A stretch of 64,000 nucleotides of DNA from Candidatus Bathyarchaeota archaeon (GCA_020354575.1 CP070649.1:1746393-1810392); one strand, 5' to 3'; numbered from the stretch's first letter, positions 42,041-51,816 are shown. A program made the numbers and translations. Notes: generated from the letters alone by a model not told the origin.

Positions 42041-43003
42041 ATGGATAAAGCTAAAATGGTGAAAATCTACCGGAAAATGCTCGAGATAAGATTTTTTGAG
42101 GAAAAAGTCTTTGAGTTGTATGGTCAGAATCTTGTGCCTGGAACCATCCATCTTTATGCAGGACAAGAAGCTGTAGCAGTCGGTGTGTGCGAAAATCTGC
42201 GTGAAGACGATTATATTGTAAGCACACATCGAGGTCATGGACATTGTATCGCAAAAGGAGCAAAATTAGATAAAACTATGGCAGAGATCTTGGGCAAAAA
42301 AACGGGATATTGCAAAGGGAAGGGAGGGTCGATGCACATCGCAGATTTCAGTATAGGCATGCTTGGGGCGACAGCTGTGGTAGGTGCAGGACTTCCAATC
42401 GCTACAGGTGCAGGACTTTCGATCAAGTTGAGAGGAACAGATCAAGTAGTAGCTTGCTTCTTTGGAGATGGGGCGTCCAACCAAGGGACTTTCCATGAGG
42501 CTATTAATATAGCTGCAATATGGAAGCTTCCAGTCTTATTTGTTTGCGAGAATAATCTTTACGCCATGGGAACTTGTCAAACGCAAGTTATGCTTCTTAA
42601 GGATATTGCCAAGAGAGCCTCTGCGTATGGAATTCCAGGAGTTTCAGTAAATGGAAACAATGTTTTGGATATTTTTGAGGTAGCGCAAGAAGCAGGCAAA
42701 AGAGCGAGAAATCACGAGGGACCAACTCTCATTGAATGCAAGACATATAGACATAAAGGGCATTCCCGCTTTGATCCGGCGACTTACAGACCCAAAGAAG
42801 AAGTTAAAGCATGGTTAGAACAGGACCCTCTTCATCAATTCAAGAAGTGGCTCTTGGAAGCTGGAAATGTTGAAACCACATATTTGGACCAAATAGAAAA
42901 ACAAGTAATCACGGCAATAGAATCAGCGGTCAAGTTTGCCAAGGACAGTCCCTATCCAGACCCCCATGAGGCATTGGAAGATGTTCATGCAGAATGGAGA
43001 TGA
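42041..43003 (+). CDS. pdhA: 2-Oxoacid dehydrogenase E1 alpha subunit
   Basis: 320 residues. E1-alpha of pyruvate, acetoin or branched-chain 2-oxoacid dehydrogenase. The thiamine-diphosphate motif CFFGDGASNQGTFHEA and NLYAMGTCQ (together the GDG...N signature) sits at about 145-182, and the phosphorylation-loop-like YRHKGHSRFDPATYRP at about 235-250. With E1-beta it decarboxylates the oxoacid onto lipoyl-E2. It begins the operon E1alpha-E1beta-E2, spacing 6 bases each. Chain length and motifs do not fix the substrate; acetoin and pyruvate are both possible. Confidence 0.93.
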   Translation: MDKAKMVKIYRKMLEIRFFEEKVFELYGQNLVPGTIHLYAGQEAVAVGVCENLREDDYIVSTHRGHGHCIAKGAKLDKTMAEILGKKTGYCKGKGGSMHIADFSIGMLGATAVVGAGLPIATGAGLSIKLRGTDQVVACFFGDGASNQGTFHEAINIAAIWKLPVLFVCENNLYAMGTCQTQVMLLKDIAKRASAYGIPGVSVNGNNVLDIFEVAQEAGKRARNHEGPTLIECKTYRHKGHSRFDPATYRPKEEVKAWLEQDPLHQFKKWLLEAGNVETTYLDQIEKQVITAIESAVKFAKDSPYPDPHEALEDVHAEWR

Positions 43004-43009
43004 TCTCAA

Positions 43010-43984
43010 GTGCGCGAGATAACTTATAGAGACGCACTGCGGGAAGCGCTATCAGAAGAGATGCAAAAAGATGAGACAGTGTTTTTACTGGGGGAGGATA
43101 TAGGACGTTGTTGGGAAGGTGCTTTCAAAGTAACTAAAGGACTGGCCGAAAAATTCGGTGACGAACGAGTTAGGGATACTCCGATTAGTGAATCAGCGAT
43201 CGTTGGCGCTGCAGTAGGAGCTGCAATAACTGGAATGCATCCGATTGTTGAGATAATGTTCGGAGACTTGACCACCCTGGCCATGGATCAAATAGCTAAT
43301 CAAGCTGCAAAAATCCGGTATATGTTTGGAGGACAAGTTGAAGTTCCATTAGTTGTGAGAACTCCTTTTGGAGGTGGAGTTAACATTGCGGCCCATCATT
43401 CCCAAAGCCTCGAAGCATGGTTTATGCATATTCCAGGGCTACTAGTCGCGCTTCCTTCAACGCCTTATGATGCAAAAGGGTTATTAAAAACTGCAATAAG
43501 AGGTGGTGATCCTGTGATGTTTTGTGAGCATAAATTGCTCTATCCGATCAAAGGATTGATACCTGATGAGGATTACACTGTCCCCTTTGGTGTAGCTGAA
43601 GTTCGGAGTGAAGGCAAAGACGTAACGATATTTGCCACCAGTTTTATGATTCATAAAGCATTAGAGGCAGCTAGAATGCTAAAGAAAGAAGGCGTAAGTG
43701 TTGAAGTTATGGATCCACGAACACTAGTTCCCTTAGACAAAGCAAAGCTGATCAGTTCAGTCCAGAAAACGGGACGTTTAGTTATCGTAAGCGAAGGATG
43801 TAAGACAGCTGGAGTGACCGCGGAAATTGCGGCTGTTGTGGCTGAAGAAGCCATAGATTACCTTGATGCCCCGATAAAGCGAGTTGCAGAGCCTGACACT
43901 CCAATTCCTTTCAGTCCTCCCCTGGAGAGATATGTTTTACCAAATGAGAAGAGGATAATAAAGGCAGTTAGGGAAATCATCTAG
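43010..43984 (+). CDS. pdhB: 2-Oxoacid dehydrogenase E1 beta subunit
   Basis: 324 residues. The transketolase-like pyrimidine domain (EMQKDETVFLLGEDIGRCWE, RDTPISESAIVGAAVGAAIT) is followed by the C-terminal domain (GKDVTIFATSFMIHKALEAA, AEPDTPIPFSPPLERYVLPN). The Glu in the first domain (about residue 30) activates the thiamine. It forms an alpha2-beta2 tetramer with the product of the preceding gene, from which it is 6 bases away. Confidence 0.93.
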   Translation: MREITYRDALREALSEEMQKDETVFLLGEDIGRCWEGAFKVTKGLAEKFGDERVRDTPISESAIVGAAVGAAITGMHPIVEIMFGDLTTLAMDQIANQAAKIRYMFGGQVEVPLVVRTPFGGGVNIAAHHSQSLEAWFMHIPGLLVALPSTPYDAKGLLKTAIRGGDPVMFCEHKLLYPIKGLIPDEDYTVPFGVAEVRSEGKDVTIFATSFMIHKALEAARMLKKEGVSVEVMDPRTLVPLDKAKLISSVQKTGRLVIVSEGCKTAGVTAEIAAVVAEEAIDYLDAPIKRVAEPDTPIPFSPPLERYVLPNEKRIIKAVREII

Positions 43985-43990
43985 GGAGGA

Positions 43991-45139
43991 ATGATCAAAT
44001 TGGTTACAAAACTTGTCATGCCCAGGCTTAGTTTGACCATGGAAACTGGCAATATAATTCAATGGTTTAAAAATGAGGGGGATCCTGTTGAAAAAGGTGA
44101 GCCTGTTGTAGAGGTGCTTTCTGAAAAAATTACGTACGATGTTGAATCTCCAGCAGCAGGAATCCTCCGAAAAATCTCGGCAGAAGAAGGTTCGGATGTG
44201 CCTGTGGGCGAGACCCTCGCCTATATAGTAGGACCAGGGGAAGAATTATCCGAAACAATAATTGAACCTAAAATTCAGCCGATTGTTCAAATTGAGGAAC
44301 AAGAGCGTGAAGAAGAATTACTAGAACATACTGAGGTTAGAAAACGCATTCCTGCTTCACCCTCAGCAAAGAGGATGGCCAGGGAGCATAACGTTGATCT
44401 GACTCAATTGCAAGGCACTGGCTTCGGTGGTAGAATTGTGGAAGAAGATGTCCAACGTTTCATATTAGAAAAGGGAACACTATCACCCATCGTGAGTGAG
44501 GAGGTGCCATTGATTGGCATTAGAAAAACTACTGCACACCGTCTAACTTCTAGCTTTCAGACTGCACCCCATAGTTTCATTATTATGGATTCTGATATGA
44601 CAAAGGCTGTAGAACTACGAGAGAAGACCCGAGTCTCTTTTACAGCGATGCTAATTTATGCTGTCGCAAAAGCTTTGCGTGAATTTCCAAGGGCAAATTC
44701 CACACTTGTGGATGGGAAAATTCGAATCTACGAAGATATAAACATCGGTGTTGCTGTTTCCACTGAGAAAGGCCTCCTTGTTCCTGTGATACGCCAGGCA
44801 GATCGATTGCAGATTGAGGAGATCACCACTGCACTGGAGGATTTAACGGAAAAAACAAGACAATTCCAATTGCCTAAGGAATTGATGGTTGGAGGAACTT
44901 TTACCGTGACAAACCTTGGAATGCATGATGTGGATATGTTCTTGCCAATAATTAACCCTCCTGAAGCAGGGATCCTTGCAGCAGGGAGAATTGTAAGGAA
45001 ACCAATAGTTGAGCATGAAAAAGTTGAAATCAAACCAATAATGACGCTCACACTTGCATATGATCATAGAATATTGGATGGTGAACCCGCTGCAATATTC
45101 TTGGGAAAAATTAGAAGGATAATTGAGAAAGAATTGTAG
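43991..45139 (+). CDS. pdhC: Dihydrolipoamide acyltransferase E2
   Basis: 382 residues. Lipoyl domain about 7-82 (LTMETGNIIQWFKNEGDPVE; the lipoylated Lys is in LSEKITYDV, about residue 48); a peripheral subunit-binding domain at about 117-155 (IPASPSAKRMAREHNVDLTQ); catalytic domain at about 160-382 with the HRILDG histidine motif near the end. Only one lipoyl domain and a short linker. Acyl-CoA is formed here; E3 (dihydrolipoamide dehydrogenase) is not in this operon or the window. A lipoate ligase is not seen either. Confidence 0.93.
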   Translation: MIKLVTKLVMPRLSLTMETGNIIQWFKNEGDPVEKGEPVVEVLSEKITYDVESPAAGILRKISAEEGSDVPVGETLAYIVGPGEELSETIIEPKIQPIVQIEEQEREEELLEHTEVRKRIPASPSAKRMAREHNVDLTQLQGTGFGGRIVEEDVQRFILEKGTLSPIVSEEVPLIGIRKTTAHRLTSSFQTAPHSFIIMDSDMTKAVELREKTRVSFTAMLIYAVAKALREFPRANSTLVDGKIRIYEDINIGVAVSTEKGLLVPVIRQADRLQIEEITTALEDLTEKTRQFQLPKELMVGGTFTVTNLGMHDVDMFLPIINPPEAGILAAGRIVRKPIVEHEKVEIKPIMTLTLAYDHRILDGEPAAIFLGKIRRIIEKEL

Positions 45140-45178
45140 CTGAACGATGCCCATACTAATTTAACATGTATGCATGGA

Positions 45179-45454
45179 TTATTCCTTTGTAATTACAACA
45201 GTCTGCTTTCCCTTGGGTATTACACCGACTTTCTCAAGCAGCCAGAAGATAAACCATATAATGACACCATAGACGACTCCGTTGAAGATAGCGATGATTA
45301 ATACCGATGCATCGAGTCCAAGTACATCGTAGTCAAACGTTTCAGGCAGACCCAGGGTATCATAGACAAGTCGCCCTGGGGGGAGGTCTTGGTAGCCAAT
45401 AGTCACCACTAAGAAGATTACAAAGGCTGCGAGAAATACTATTGCACCTCTCAA
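45179..45454 (-). CDS. Small two-helix membrane protein
   Basis: 91 residues with two TM helices (about 3-21 and 48-74), between them an exterior loop (LPPGRLVYDTLGLPETFDYD), and a short basic cytoplasmic end. No family recognised. It is on the opposite strand, convergent with E2 and divergent from the alcohol dehydrogenase pair. Confidence 0.6.
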   Translation of the reverse strand: MRGAIVFLAAFVIFLVVTIGYQDLPPGRLVYDTLGLPETFDYDVLGLDASVLIIAIFNGVVYGVIIWFIFWLLEKVGVIPKGKQTVVITKE

Positions 45455-45576
45455 TTTTTCAACCTCATTTTATGTTGGATAGCATAGTATGACAGCATGT
45501 CTCTTTATAACATTTGCTAGCTGATCTCGGAAAATTTTAAGTGTGTAACAACCTCTTTCAAAACTCGGTGCCATTG

Positions 45577-46602
45577 ATGAAGGCAGCAGTATACTATAGT
45601 CTTGATAATATATTAATTGAGAACCGACCAATACCCAAAATTAGCTCAAAAGAAGTTTTGGTTGCAATGAAAGCTTGTGGTGTATGTGGTTCAGATTTAA
45701 TGGGGTGGTATCTAAAAACACGCGTACCACAGGTGCTTGGGCATGAGCCATCAGGTGTGGTTGTTAAAGTTGGCAAGATGGTTAAAGAGTTTGAAAGTGG
45801 TGATAGAGTGTTTGTTCACCACCACGTAGCTTGTTTAACCTGCCACTATTGCAGAGATAATGGATACACGTTATGTAAACAATTTTCCAAAACTCATTTA
45901 GACCCAGGGGGTTTTGCAGAATATTTCCGAGTTCCAGCACCAAATCTTCAAATCGACACCTTGAAAATTCCTCCCAAACTCTCTTTTGAAGAAGCCACCC
46001 TCATTGAACCAGTTGGGTGCTGTTTACGAGCGTTGAATAAATGTGATATCGCAAAATCGGACTCTACTGTAATTATGGGTGCTGGCTCCTCGGGATTAAT
46101 TTTCACAATGCTATTGCGGGCGTTTGGGGCAAGCTTAATTGTTACAACAGATTTTGCTGAGTATAGGTTGAAAGCAGCGAGACAGGTAGGTGCAGATTTA
46201 ACCGTTAACCCTGAAACCGAAAGTATAATCGATGTGGTTAAGAAGGCAACTGATGGACGGGGTGCAGACGCAGTTATTGTCGCTGCTCCTAATGTAAATG
46301 CTTATCTAGCAGGGCTAGAGTTGTGCCGTAAAGGAGGGAAGCTATGCGTTTTTGCGCCTACACAACCTGAAGATTTCATGCGCTTGTCCATTAATAAATT
46401 GTTTTTTTCCGAGATCAAGCTAATTCCTTCTTATTCAACATCGCATATAGAAACCAGAATGGCTCTAAGACTTATTGAAGCTAAAAGAGTCGATGCAAAG
46501 AAGTTGATAACACACAAATTCCCATTAGCCAAAACCGCTGACGCGCTTCAAATGGCAGCGCGAAACAAGAATTGTGTTAAAGTGGTGGTTTTGAATGAGT
46601 AA
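45577..46602 (+). CDS. Zinc-dependent alcohol dehydrogenase (MDR), first of pair
   Basis: 341 residues from ATG 45577 (an upstream GTG at 45541 in the same frame adds 12 unlike residues). Medium-chain dehydrogenase of the sorbitol/threonine type. Catalytic zinc: CGVCGSDLMGW and LGHEPSG; structural zinc C-x2-C-x2-C-x7-C in CLTCHYCRDNGYTLC; NAD-binding GAGSSGLIFTMLL. Substrate is probably a polyol or sugar alcohol (inference). It overlaps the next gene by 8 bases, giving a tight operon of two related enzymes. Confidence 0.88.
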   Translation: MKAAVYYSLDNILIENRPIPKISSKEVLVAMKACGVCGSDLMGWYLKTRVPQVLGHEPSGVVVKVGKMVKEFESGDRVFVHHHVACLTCHYCRDNGYTLCKQFSKTHLDPGGFAEYFRVPAPNLQIDTLKIPPKLSFEEATLIEPVGCCLRALNKCDIAKSDSTVIMGAGSSGLIFTMLLRAFGASLIVTTDFAEYRLKAARQVGADLTVNPETESIIDVVKKATDGRGADAVIVAAPNVNAYLAGLELCRKGGKLCVFAPTQPEDFMRLSINKLFFSEIKLIPSYSTSHIETRMALRLIEAKRVDAKKLITHKFPLAKTADALQMAARNKNCVKVVVLNE

Positions 46603-47638
46603 TGGAAAAATGAAAGCAGCCATGCTTTATGGAGTGAAAGATCTTAGAGTCGAAGATATTGAAAGCCCCCAAATAGATAAAGGAGAAATTCTAGTCGAGA
46701 TTAAAGCTGCAACAAGTTGCGGAACAGATCTAAAAATTTTTCAAAGAGGTTACGTGAAAAAAATAATCGAGCTTCCAACTGCTTTTGGTCATGAATGGGC
46801 TGGTGATGTTGTTGAGGTTGGTAATAATGTGACATGGCCAAGGAAGGGAATGCGGATTAGAGCTGGAAACAGTGCTCCGTGCCTGCGGTGCAAGATGTGT
46901 CAGAATGGAAAATACAACTTGTGCGAAGATATGCTTTGGCTGTGGGGTGCCTACGCGGAATATATTCGCGTTCCAGCTCGTACGATTTTAGTTAATGCGC
47001 AGGAAATTCCGCTTCACATAAACTATGAAGAAGCTGCAATGGTAGAACCTCTTGCATGTGTAATGTATGGTGCTGAGAAGGCTAACATTAAACTTGGGGA
47101 CAGTGTAGCGATAATTGGCGCTGGACCAATCGGTCTTCTTCATCTTCTCATTGCCAAGAAACGGGGTGCAGAGAAGGTGATAATTAGCGATTTACTTGAT
47201 GAAAGGCTTGAATTTGCTCAAGATTTAGGAGCGGACGAAATAATTAACGCTAAAAATGAAGATACCATTGAGAGGATTAGGCAACTAACAAAGGGTTATG
47301 GCGTGAATGTGGTGATTGAAGCCATAGGATTTCCATCAACTTGGGAGCAAGCGTTAAAAATGGTCTCTAAAGGAGGAACAGTGCTTGAATTTGGAGGGTG
47401 CCCGCCTGATACTAATATCGTGATGAGTACAGAACTCCTGCATTATGGTGATGTAACCGTAATGGGTTCTTTTCATGCAACCCCAATCCATTTCAAGAGA
47501 GCTATGAACCTCGTAGCATCTGGCGGATTAAATGTAAAACCCTTAGTGACAAGGCGAATGCCTTTAGACAAAATTCAAGAGGCATTCGAAATTCTTACAA
47601 CCTCTAAATCTGACATAAAAATCGCCATAATTCCATAG
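46595..47638 (+). CDS. Zinc-dependent alcohol dehydrogenase (MDR), second of pair
   Basis: 347 residues, a paralogue of the preceding product. Catalytic zinc: TSCGTDLKIFQRGY and FGHEWAG; structural zinc CLRCKMCQNGKYNLC; NAD loop GAGPIGLLHLLIAKKRG. The long insert between the zinc sites and the KIFQRGYVKK loop are typical of threonine/sorbitol/ erythritol-type enzymes. Two overlapping paralogues suggest either two steps of one polyol route or a hetero-oligomer. Confidence 0.88.
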   Translation: MSNGKMKAAMLYGVKDLRVEDIESPQIDKGEILVEIKAATSCGTDLKIFQRGYVKKIIELPTAFGHEWAGDVVEVGNNVTWPRKGMRIRAGNSAPCLRCKMCQNGKYNLCEDMLWLWGAYAEYIRVPARTILVNAQEIPLHINYEEAAMVEPLACVMYGAEKANIKLGDSVAIIGAGPIGLLHLLIAKKRGAEKVIISDLLDERLEFAQDLGADEIINAKNEDTIERIRQLTKGYGVNVVIEAIGFPSTWEQALKMVSKGGTVLEFGGCPPDTNIVMSTELLHYGDVTVMGSFHATPIHFKRAMNLVASGGLNVKPLVTRRMPLDKIQEAFEILTTSKSDIKIAIIP

Positions 47639-47720
47639 GTCGATCAACTAGAAGGCAACAACACAAAGAGTTTAAATGCAAAGCTTGTTGTATGCTTCAG
47701 TTATTGCGAGGCATAGACGC

Positions 47721-49346
47721 ATGGCGAAATATGTCTTCATTACAGGTGGTGTGCTTTCTTCTGTTGGTAAGGGAATAATCACTTCTTCAGTAGGCAAAAT
47801 GCTTCAAACTCGAGGTGTCAAAGTCACGGCTATAAAAGTCGATCCGTATGTAAATGTTGATGCTGGAACGATGAATCCATACATGCATGGGGAGGTCTAT
47901 GTCACAGATGATGGTGGAGAAACAGACTTGGATTTGGGGTGGTATGAGAGGTTCTTAGATCTGAATTTAAATATGAACAATAATGTCACAACAGGCATGG
48001 TGTATAAGAGGGTAATTGAGAAAGAACGAAAAGGCGATTATTTGGGTCGCTGCGTCCAGATAGTGCCTCATGTCACAGATGAAATTAAGCAGCGAATCCG
48101 CAATGTTGCAAGTCATACAGGAGCAGAAGTCGTGCTAACAGAGTGTGGCGGCACTGTCGGTGACATAGAAGGCTTACCCTTCCTTGAAGCCATAAGACAA
48201 ATGCGACTAGAGGAAGGATATGAAAGTACTCTATACATTCACGTAGCTTTAGTTCCAATACTTGACGTCACGGGGGAAATGAAAACCAAACCACTTCAAC
48301 ATAGCGTAAATGAACTCCGCCGTATAGGTATCCAACCCGATGTAATAGTAGCTCGATCAAAAGAAATAATTGATGTAGAAGCGCGTCGAAAAATCGCTCT
48401 TTTCGGGACGATCCCTCAAAACGCTGTCTTCTGCTCCTTCAATGTGCAATCGATCTACGAAGTTCCACTAATATTGGATGAACAAGGAATGGGGAGCTTC
48501 ATTCTAAACCGCCTCGATATCAAAGCGCAGAAGCCGAGATGGAAGGAGTGGAAGCGATTTGTGAATGATGTTTTGAATCCACGGTCTGAGGTTAAAATCG
48601 CATTAGTCGGGAAGTATGCTGGTTTGGCAGACAGTTATGTGAGTATGAATGAAGCCCTTAAACATGCAGCTGCAGCTTGCCAAACCAAGGTATCCTCAGA
48701 TTTCATAGAAGCTGAGATATTCGAAAATCATCCAGAGAAGCTTAAAACTCTCAACAGTTACAACGGTATATTTGTTCCATATGGTTTTGGCTCAAGAGGT
48801 GCTGAAGGCAAAGTCTCAGCTATACAGTATGCAAGAGAAAACAACATGCCGTTTTTAGGAATATGTTATGGCTTCCAATTGGCAGTGGTGGAATTTGCCA
48901 GAAATGTCTGCGAACTAGAAGGTGCAAATAGTACTGAGATCGATGCAACTACGCCGTATCCAGTGATCGATCTTATGCCAGAACAACACAAAGTAGAAAT
49001 CAAAGGAGCATCAATGCGACTTGGCACTCATAAGATTGTGGTAAAAGGGAACACCTTGGCTTTCTCCTTATACGGATCCAAAGAAATATTGGAACGGCAT
49101 CGTCACAGGTTCGAGGTTAACCCCGAATATAGGCCTACATTAGAAAAAAAAGGATTGATCTTCTCAGGTGAAAGTGTCGATGGTAAGAGAATGGAAATCT
49201 TGGAGTTGAAGGCCCCTTGTTTCTTCTTTGCTTCTCAATTTCATGGAGAGTTCAAAAGCCGCCCAGGAAGACCTGATCCGGAATACTTTGGTTTTGTAAA
49301 AGCTTGCTTGGAAAAACATTTGGGGAGGGCCATTCAAAAGTCTTAA
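47721..49346 (+). CDS. pyrG: CTP synthase
   Basis: 541 residues from ATG 47721; the frame opens 45 bases before but the extra residues do not match the family. Converts UTP to CTP with glutamine. The N-terminal kinase-like domain begins KYVFITGGVLSSVGKGIITS, and has the KVDPYVNVDAGTMNP metal site; the glutamine-amidotransferase domain has the nucleophile in LGICYGFQLAVVEFAR (Cys near residue 380) and the His-Glu pair in ASQFHGEFKSRP at the end. Normal length for the family. Confidence 0.97.
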   Translation: MAKYVFITGGVLSSVGKGIITSSVGKMLQTRGVKVTAIKVDPYVNVDAGTMNPYMHGEVYVTDDGGETDLDLGWYERFLDLNLNMNNNVTTGMVYKRVIEKERKGDYLGRCVQIVPHVTDEIKQRIRNVASHTGAEVVLTECGGTVGDIEGLPFLEAIRQMRLEEGYESTLYIHVALVPILDVTGEMKTKPLQHSVNELRRIGIQPDVIVARSKEIIDVEARRKIALFGTIPQNAVFCSFNVQSIYEVPLILDEQGMGSFILNRLDIKAQKPRWKEWKRFVNDVLNPRSEVKIALVGKYAGLADSYVSMNEALKHAAAACQTKVSSDFIEAEIFENHPEKLKTLNSYNGIFVPYGFGSRGAEGKVSAIQYARENNMPFLGICYGFQLAVVEFARNVCELEGANSTEIDATTPYPVIDLMPEQHKVEIKGASMRLGTHKIVVKGNTLAFSLYGSKEILERHRHRFEVNPEYRPTLEKKGLIFSGESVDGKRMEILELKAPCFFFASQFHGEFKSRPGRPDPEYFGFVKACLEKHLGRAIQKS

Positions 49347-49391
49347 ACAAGAAAGAGTAATCTGCCCATTGAAACATGGGTGTCTTATCTA

Positions 49392-50477
49392 ATGAATGAA
49401 AAACAGAAAGTAGCGCTTAGAACCATTCCCTTTCTTATCATTGGCATTTTAGTCTTCATTCTTTACTTGGTATTTTTCGTCAACATTCCTGAAATGGTCC
49501 AGGTAATTCAAAAAGCAGACATGCTGATTTATTTGTTAGCAGCATTTGCACTCATTTTATCAACGTTTTTTTTTAGCTTAACCTGGCAATATCTCCTAAT
49601 TCCCTTATCAGTAAAGGCTTCTTTAAGAAGGGTTTTTTTGTTCGTATGGGTTGGCGTCTTTGCCGATCTTCTTGTTCCGGCAGAGTCTGTCAGTGGAGAA
49701 ATTGCTAAAGCCTATCTCATGTCGAGAGAACCAGACGTTAATCCTGGAAAAGTCGCTGCTTCTCTTGTTGGTCAACGAATATTTGGCACGATTACAACTA
49801 CTTTCACTCTTCTCACCTGTTTTTTGGGATTACTAATCGTTGATTATTCAATGTCAAACTTGATGCTTCAAATTCTTGTCCTAATGGCTGCTGTAAGTGC
49901 TTTTGCCTTCGCATTTCTAGTGGTTATTTGTATTAAGGAAGAATGGACGGAGAAATTCGTCATTAAAATCTTACATTTCGTGGAACGAATATCCAAAGGA
50001 AGGTTCAGATTGGAGCATCTTCAAAGCAATATCCTCGAGGCCTTAAGAACATTCTATGAATCGCTAAGGACGTTTGGCTCCAAGCCAGCTAGATTGATAC
50101 CAGCCATTCTTTTTAATATTCTCTCGTGGCTTTTTAATATTGCAATTGTTTTTTTGGTTTTTGCTTCAATAGGCTACCTAGAGCCAGACATTCCAACTCT
50201 TTTATTCAAAGTTACTACGGTTTATACTCTTGTTGTTGCAATAAAATCGATTCCTATAGGCGTTCCAGCGGAAGTGGGGTTGCCAGATATTCTCATGACG
50301 ACCTTGTTTGGTCTCTTTGGAATCCCGTTAGAGAGCATTAGCGCAGCTGCTACTGTTCTCACAAGAGTTTTAACGGTATGGGTGAGTTTCTTTATTGGAT
50401 TTGCTGCAGTACAATGGTTGGGAGTTAAAAGCCTAGTCGAGAGTGGAATCTTTGGCAAAAAGACGGACAAAGTATGA
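49392..50477 (+). CDS. Flippase-like lysylphosphatidylglycerol synthase TM-region protein
   Basis: 361 residues from ATG 49392 (GTG 49380 also possible) with seven or eight TM helices. The LPG_synthase_TM/UPF0104 family look is given by VWVGVFADLLVPAESVSGEI, ASLVGQRIFGTITT and the late IPIGVPAEVGLPDILMTTLF. Related proteins flip or transport lipids in surface glycan and aminoacyl-lipid routes. No catalytic transferase domain is fused. Its end overlaps the start of the next gene by 35 bases. Confidence 0.8.
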   Translation: MNEKQKVALRTIPFLIIGILVFILYLVFFVNIPEMVQVIQKADMLIYLLAAFALILSTFFFSLTWQYLLIPLSVKASLRRVFLFVWVGVFADLLVPAESVSGEIAKAYLMSREPDVNPGKVAASLVGQRIFGTITTTFTLLTCFLGLLIVDYSMSNLMLQILVLMAAVSAFAFAFLVVICIKEEWTEKFVIKILHFVERISKGRFRLEHLQSNILEALRTFYESLRTFGSKPARLIPAILFNILSWLFNIAIVFLVFASIGYLEPDIPTLLFKVTTVYTLVVAIKSIPIGVPAEVGLPDILMTTLFGLFGIPLESISAAATVLTRVLTVWVSFFIGFAAVQWLGVKSLVESGIFGKKTDKV

Positions 50478-51816
50478 GATTTTTTCAGATCTGCTAGATA
50501 TCGTTGCCCGGAAAGGGTACTGTCGATTAACCAGAGCTTCCTATGGGGCAAACTTGCCAGTTGACAGAGCCAAGAAATCGCTAACTTTCCTTGCTTCAAG
50601 GGGTTTTCTCAAAGAAGAAGATGCTGATGGTTCCAAAGTGTATAAGATTACAAAACGTGGACTTGAGTATCTGGAAACTTTTAGACAGATGCACAAACTC
50701 TTTGCTGCTTTGGATGAAAAGATTTCGCCGCCACAAGCAAGACCTTCAATATATCTTGCGGAACCAAAACCGAAGAGCCAAATACATACAAAAATTACCC
50801 TCAGCAAAAACCAGGCAAAAATTGGTGAAAAAATAGAGTTAGAATTTAAAATTTCAAATATGGGAAGGACACCTGCGACATTTGTTAAGATCGAGGAACT
50901 CTTTCCAAGGGGATTTGCTGTACTTAACAAATCGAGCTTCAACTTTGAAGATAACAATCTCAACATGAATTTAAAAAGGCTCGATCCATTAATGATTGAG
51001 GAGATCAGGCTCACGCTAAGACCTTTAGAAGAAGGTGTTTTTGTAGTGAAACCAAAGATTTTCTATGTAGAGGAAAACGGATATCAAAATTTCTGCGAGT
51101 CTGAACCTCAAACAATTAATATTTTAGAAGAGGACCTTTCCAAGCGCGTTAGCACAGGATACAAAGAGCTTGATAATTTGCTTTTAGGAGGAATACCTCT
51201 TAATTACGCAGTTATATTAACCTCTATCTCTTGCGATGAGCGGGATTTATTAGTAAGAAAATTCATCGAGTCTGGAGTTAAAGAAGATAATATAACTTTC
51301 TACGTGACCTTTGGCGCAAGCGGAATGAAACCGCTCACAGAAAATTTTCAGTCGAACTTCTACCTCTTTATATGCAATCCCCAAGCAGACCAAGTAATTG
51401 AAAGTTTGCCTAATGTATTCAAATTAAAAGGAGTTGAAAACCTTACAGAGATTAGCATCGCGTTAACCTCAGCTTTCCGGAAATTAGACAAATCGTCAAA
51501 CAAACGGAGAAGAGCATGTATAGAAATCATTTCAGACGTTCTACTACAACATCACGCGGTCCAAACCAGAAGATGGCTAACCGGGATCATCACGGAACTA
51601 AAATCAAAAGGTTTCACGACTCTCTCAGTTATGAATCCTCAAATGCATACATCAGAAGAAGTTCAAGCAATTCTAGACCTTTTTGAAGGAGAAATTAACA
51701 TCCACGAGAAAGAAGGTAAAAGGGTGACTAAGAAGTTCCTAAGAATCAAGAAGATGTATAATCAAAGATATCTAGAGAGCGAAATGCCCCTGATAAAAGA
51801 GCGAATTCAAAGTTAG
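50443..51816 (+). CDS. Winged helix-Ig-fold-KaiC-like ATPase fusion (Walker A lost)
   Basis: 457 residues from GTG 50443 (start uncertain; the first 34 codons overlap the flippase gene). Domains: a winged helix (about 8-75, FSDLLDIVARKGYCRLTRAS, SLTFLASRGFLKEED); an Ig-like/CARDB domain (about 115-205, KISNMGRTPATFVKIEELFP); and a RecA/KaiC-like domain (about 225-440, with VSTGYKELDNLLLGGIPLNY). Where Walker A should be, the sequence is ILTSISCDERDLLVR and lacks the GKT or GKS. ATP hydrolysis is therefore unlikely. The winged helix suggests a DNA-binding regulator. Confidence 0.6.
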   Translation: MESLAKRRTKYEIFSDLLDIVARKGYCRLTRASYGANLPVDRAKKSLTFLASRGFLKEEDADGSKVYKITKRGLEYLETFRQMHKLFAALDEKISPPQARPSIYLAEPKPKSQIHTKITLSKNQAKIGEKIELEFKISNMGRTPATFVKIEELFPRGFAVLNKSSFNFEDNNLNMNLKRLDPLMIEEIRLTLRPLEEGVFVVKPKIFYVEENGYQNFCESEPQTINILEEDLSKRVSTGYKELDNLLLGGIPLNYAVILTSISCDERDLLVRKFIESGVKEDNITFYVTFGASGMKPLTENFQSNFYLFICNPQADQVIESLPNVFKLKGVENLTEISIALTSAFRKLDKSSNKRRRACIEIISDVLLQHHAVQTRRWLTGIITELKSKGFTTLSVMNPQMHTSEEVQAILDLFEGEINIHEKEGKRVTKKFLRIKKMYNQRYLESEMPLIKERIQS

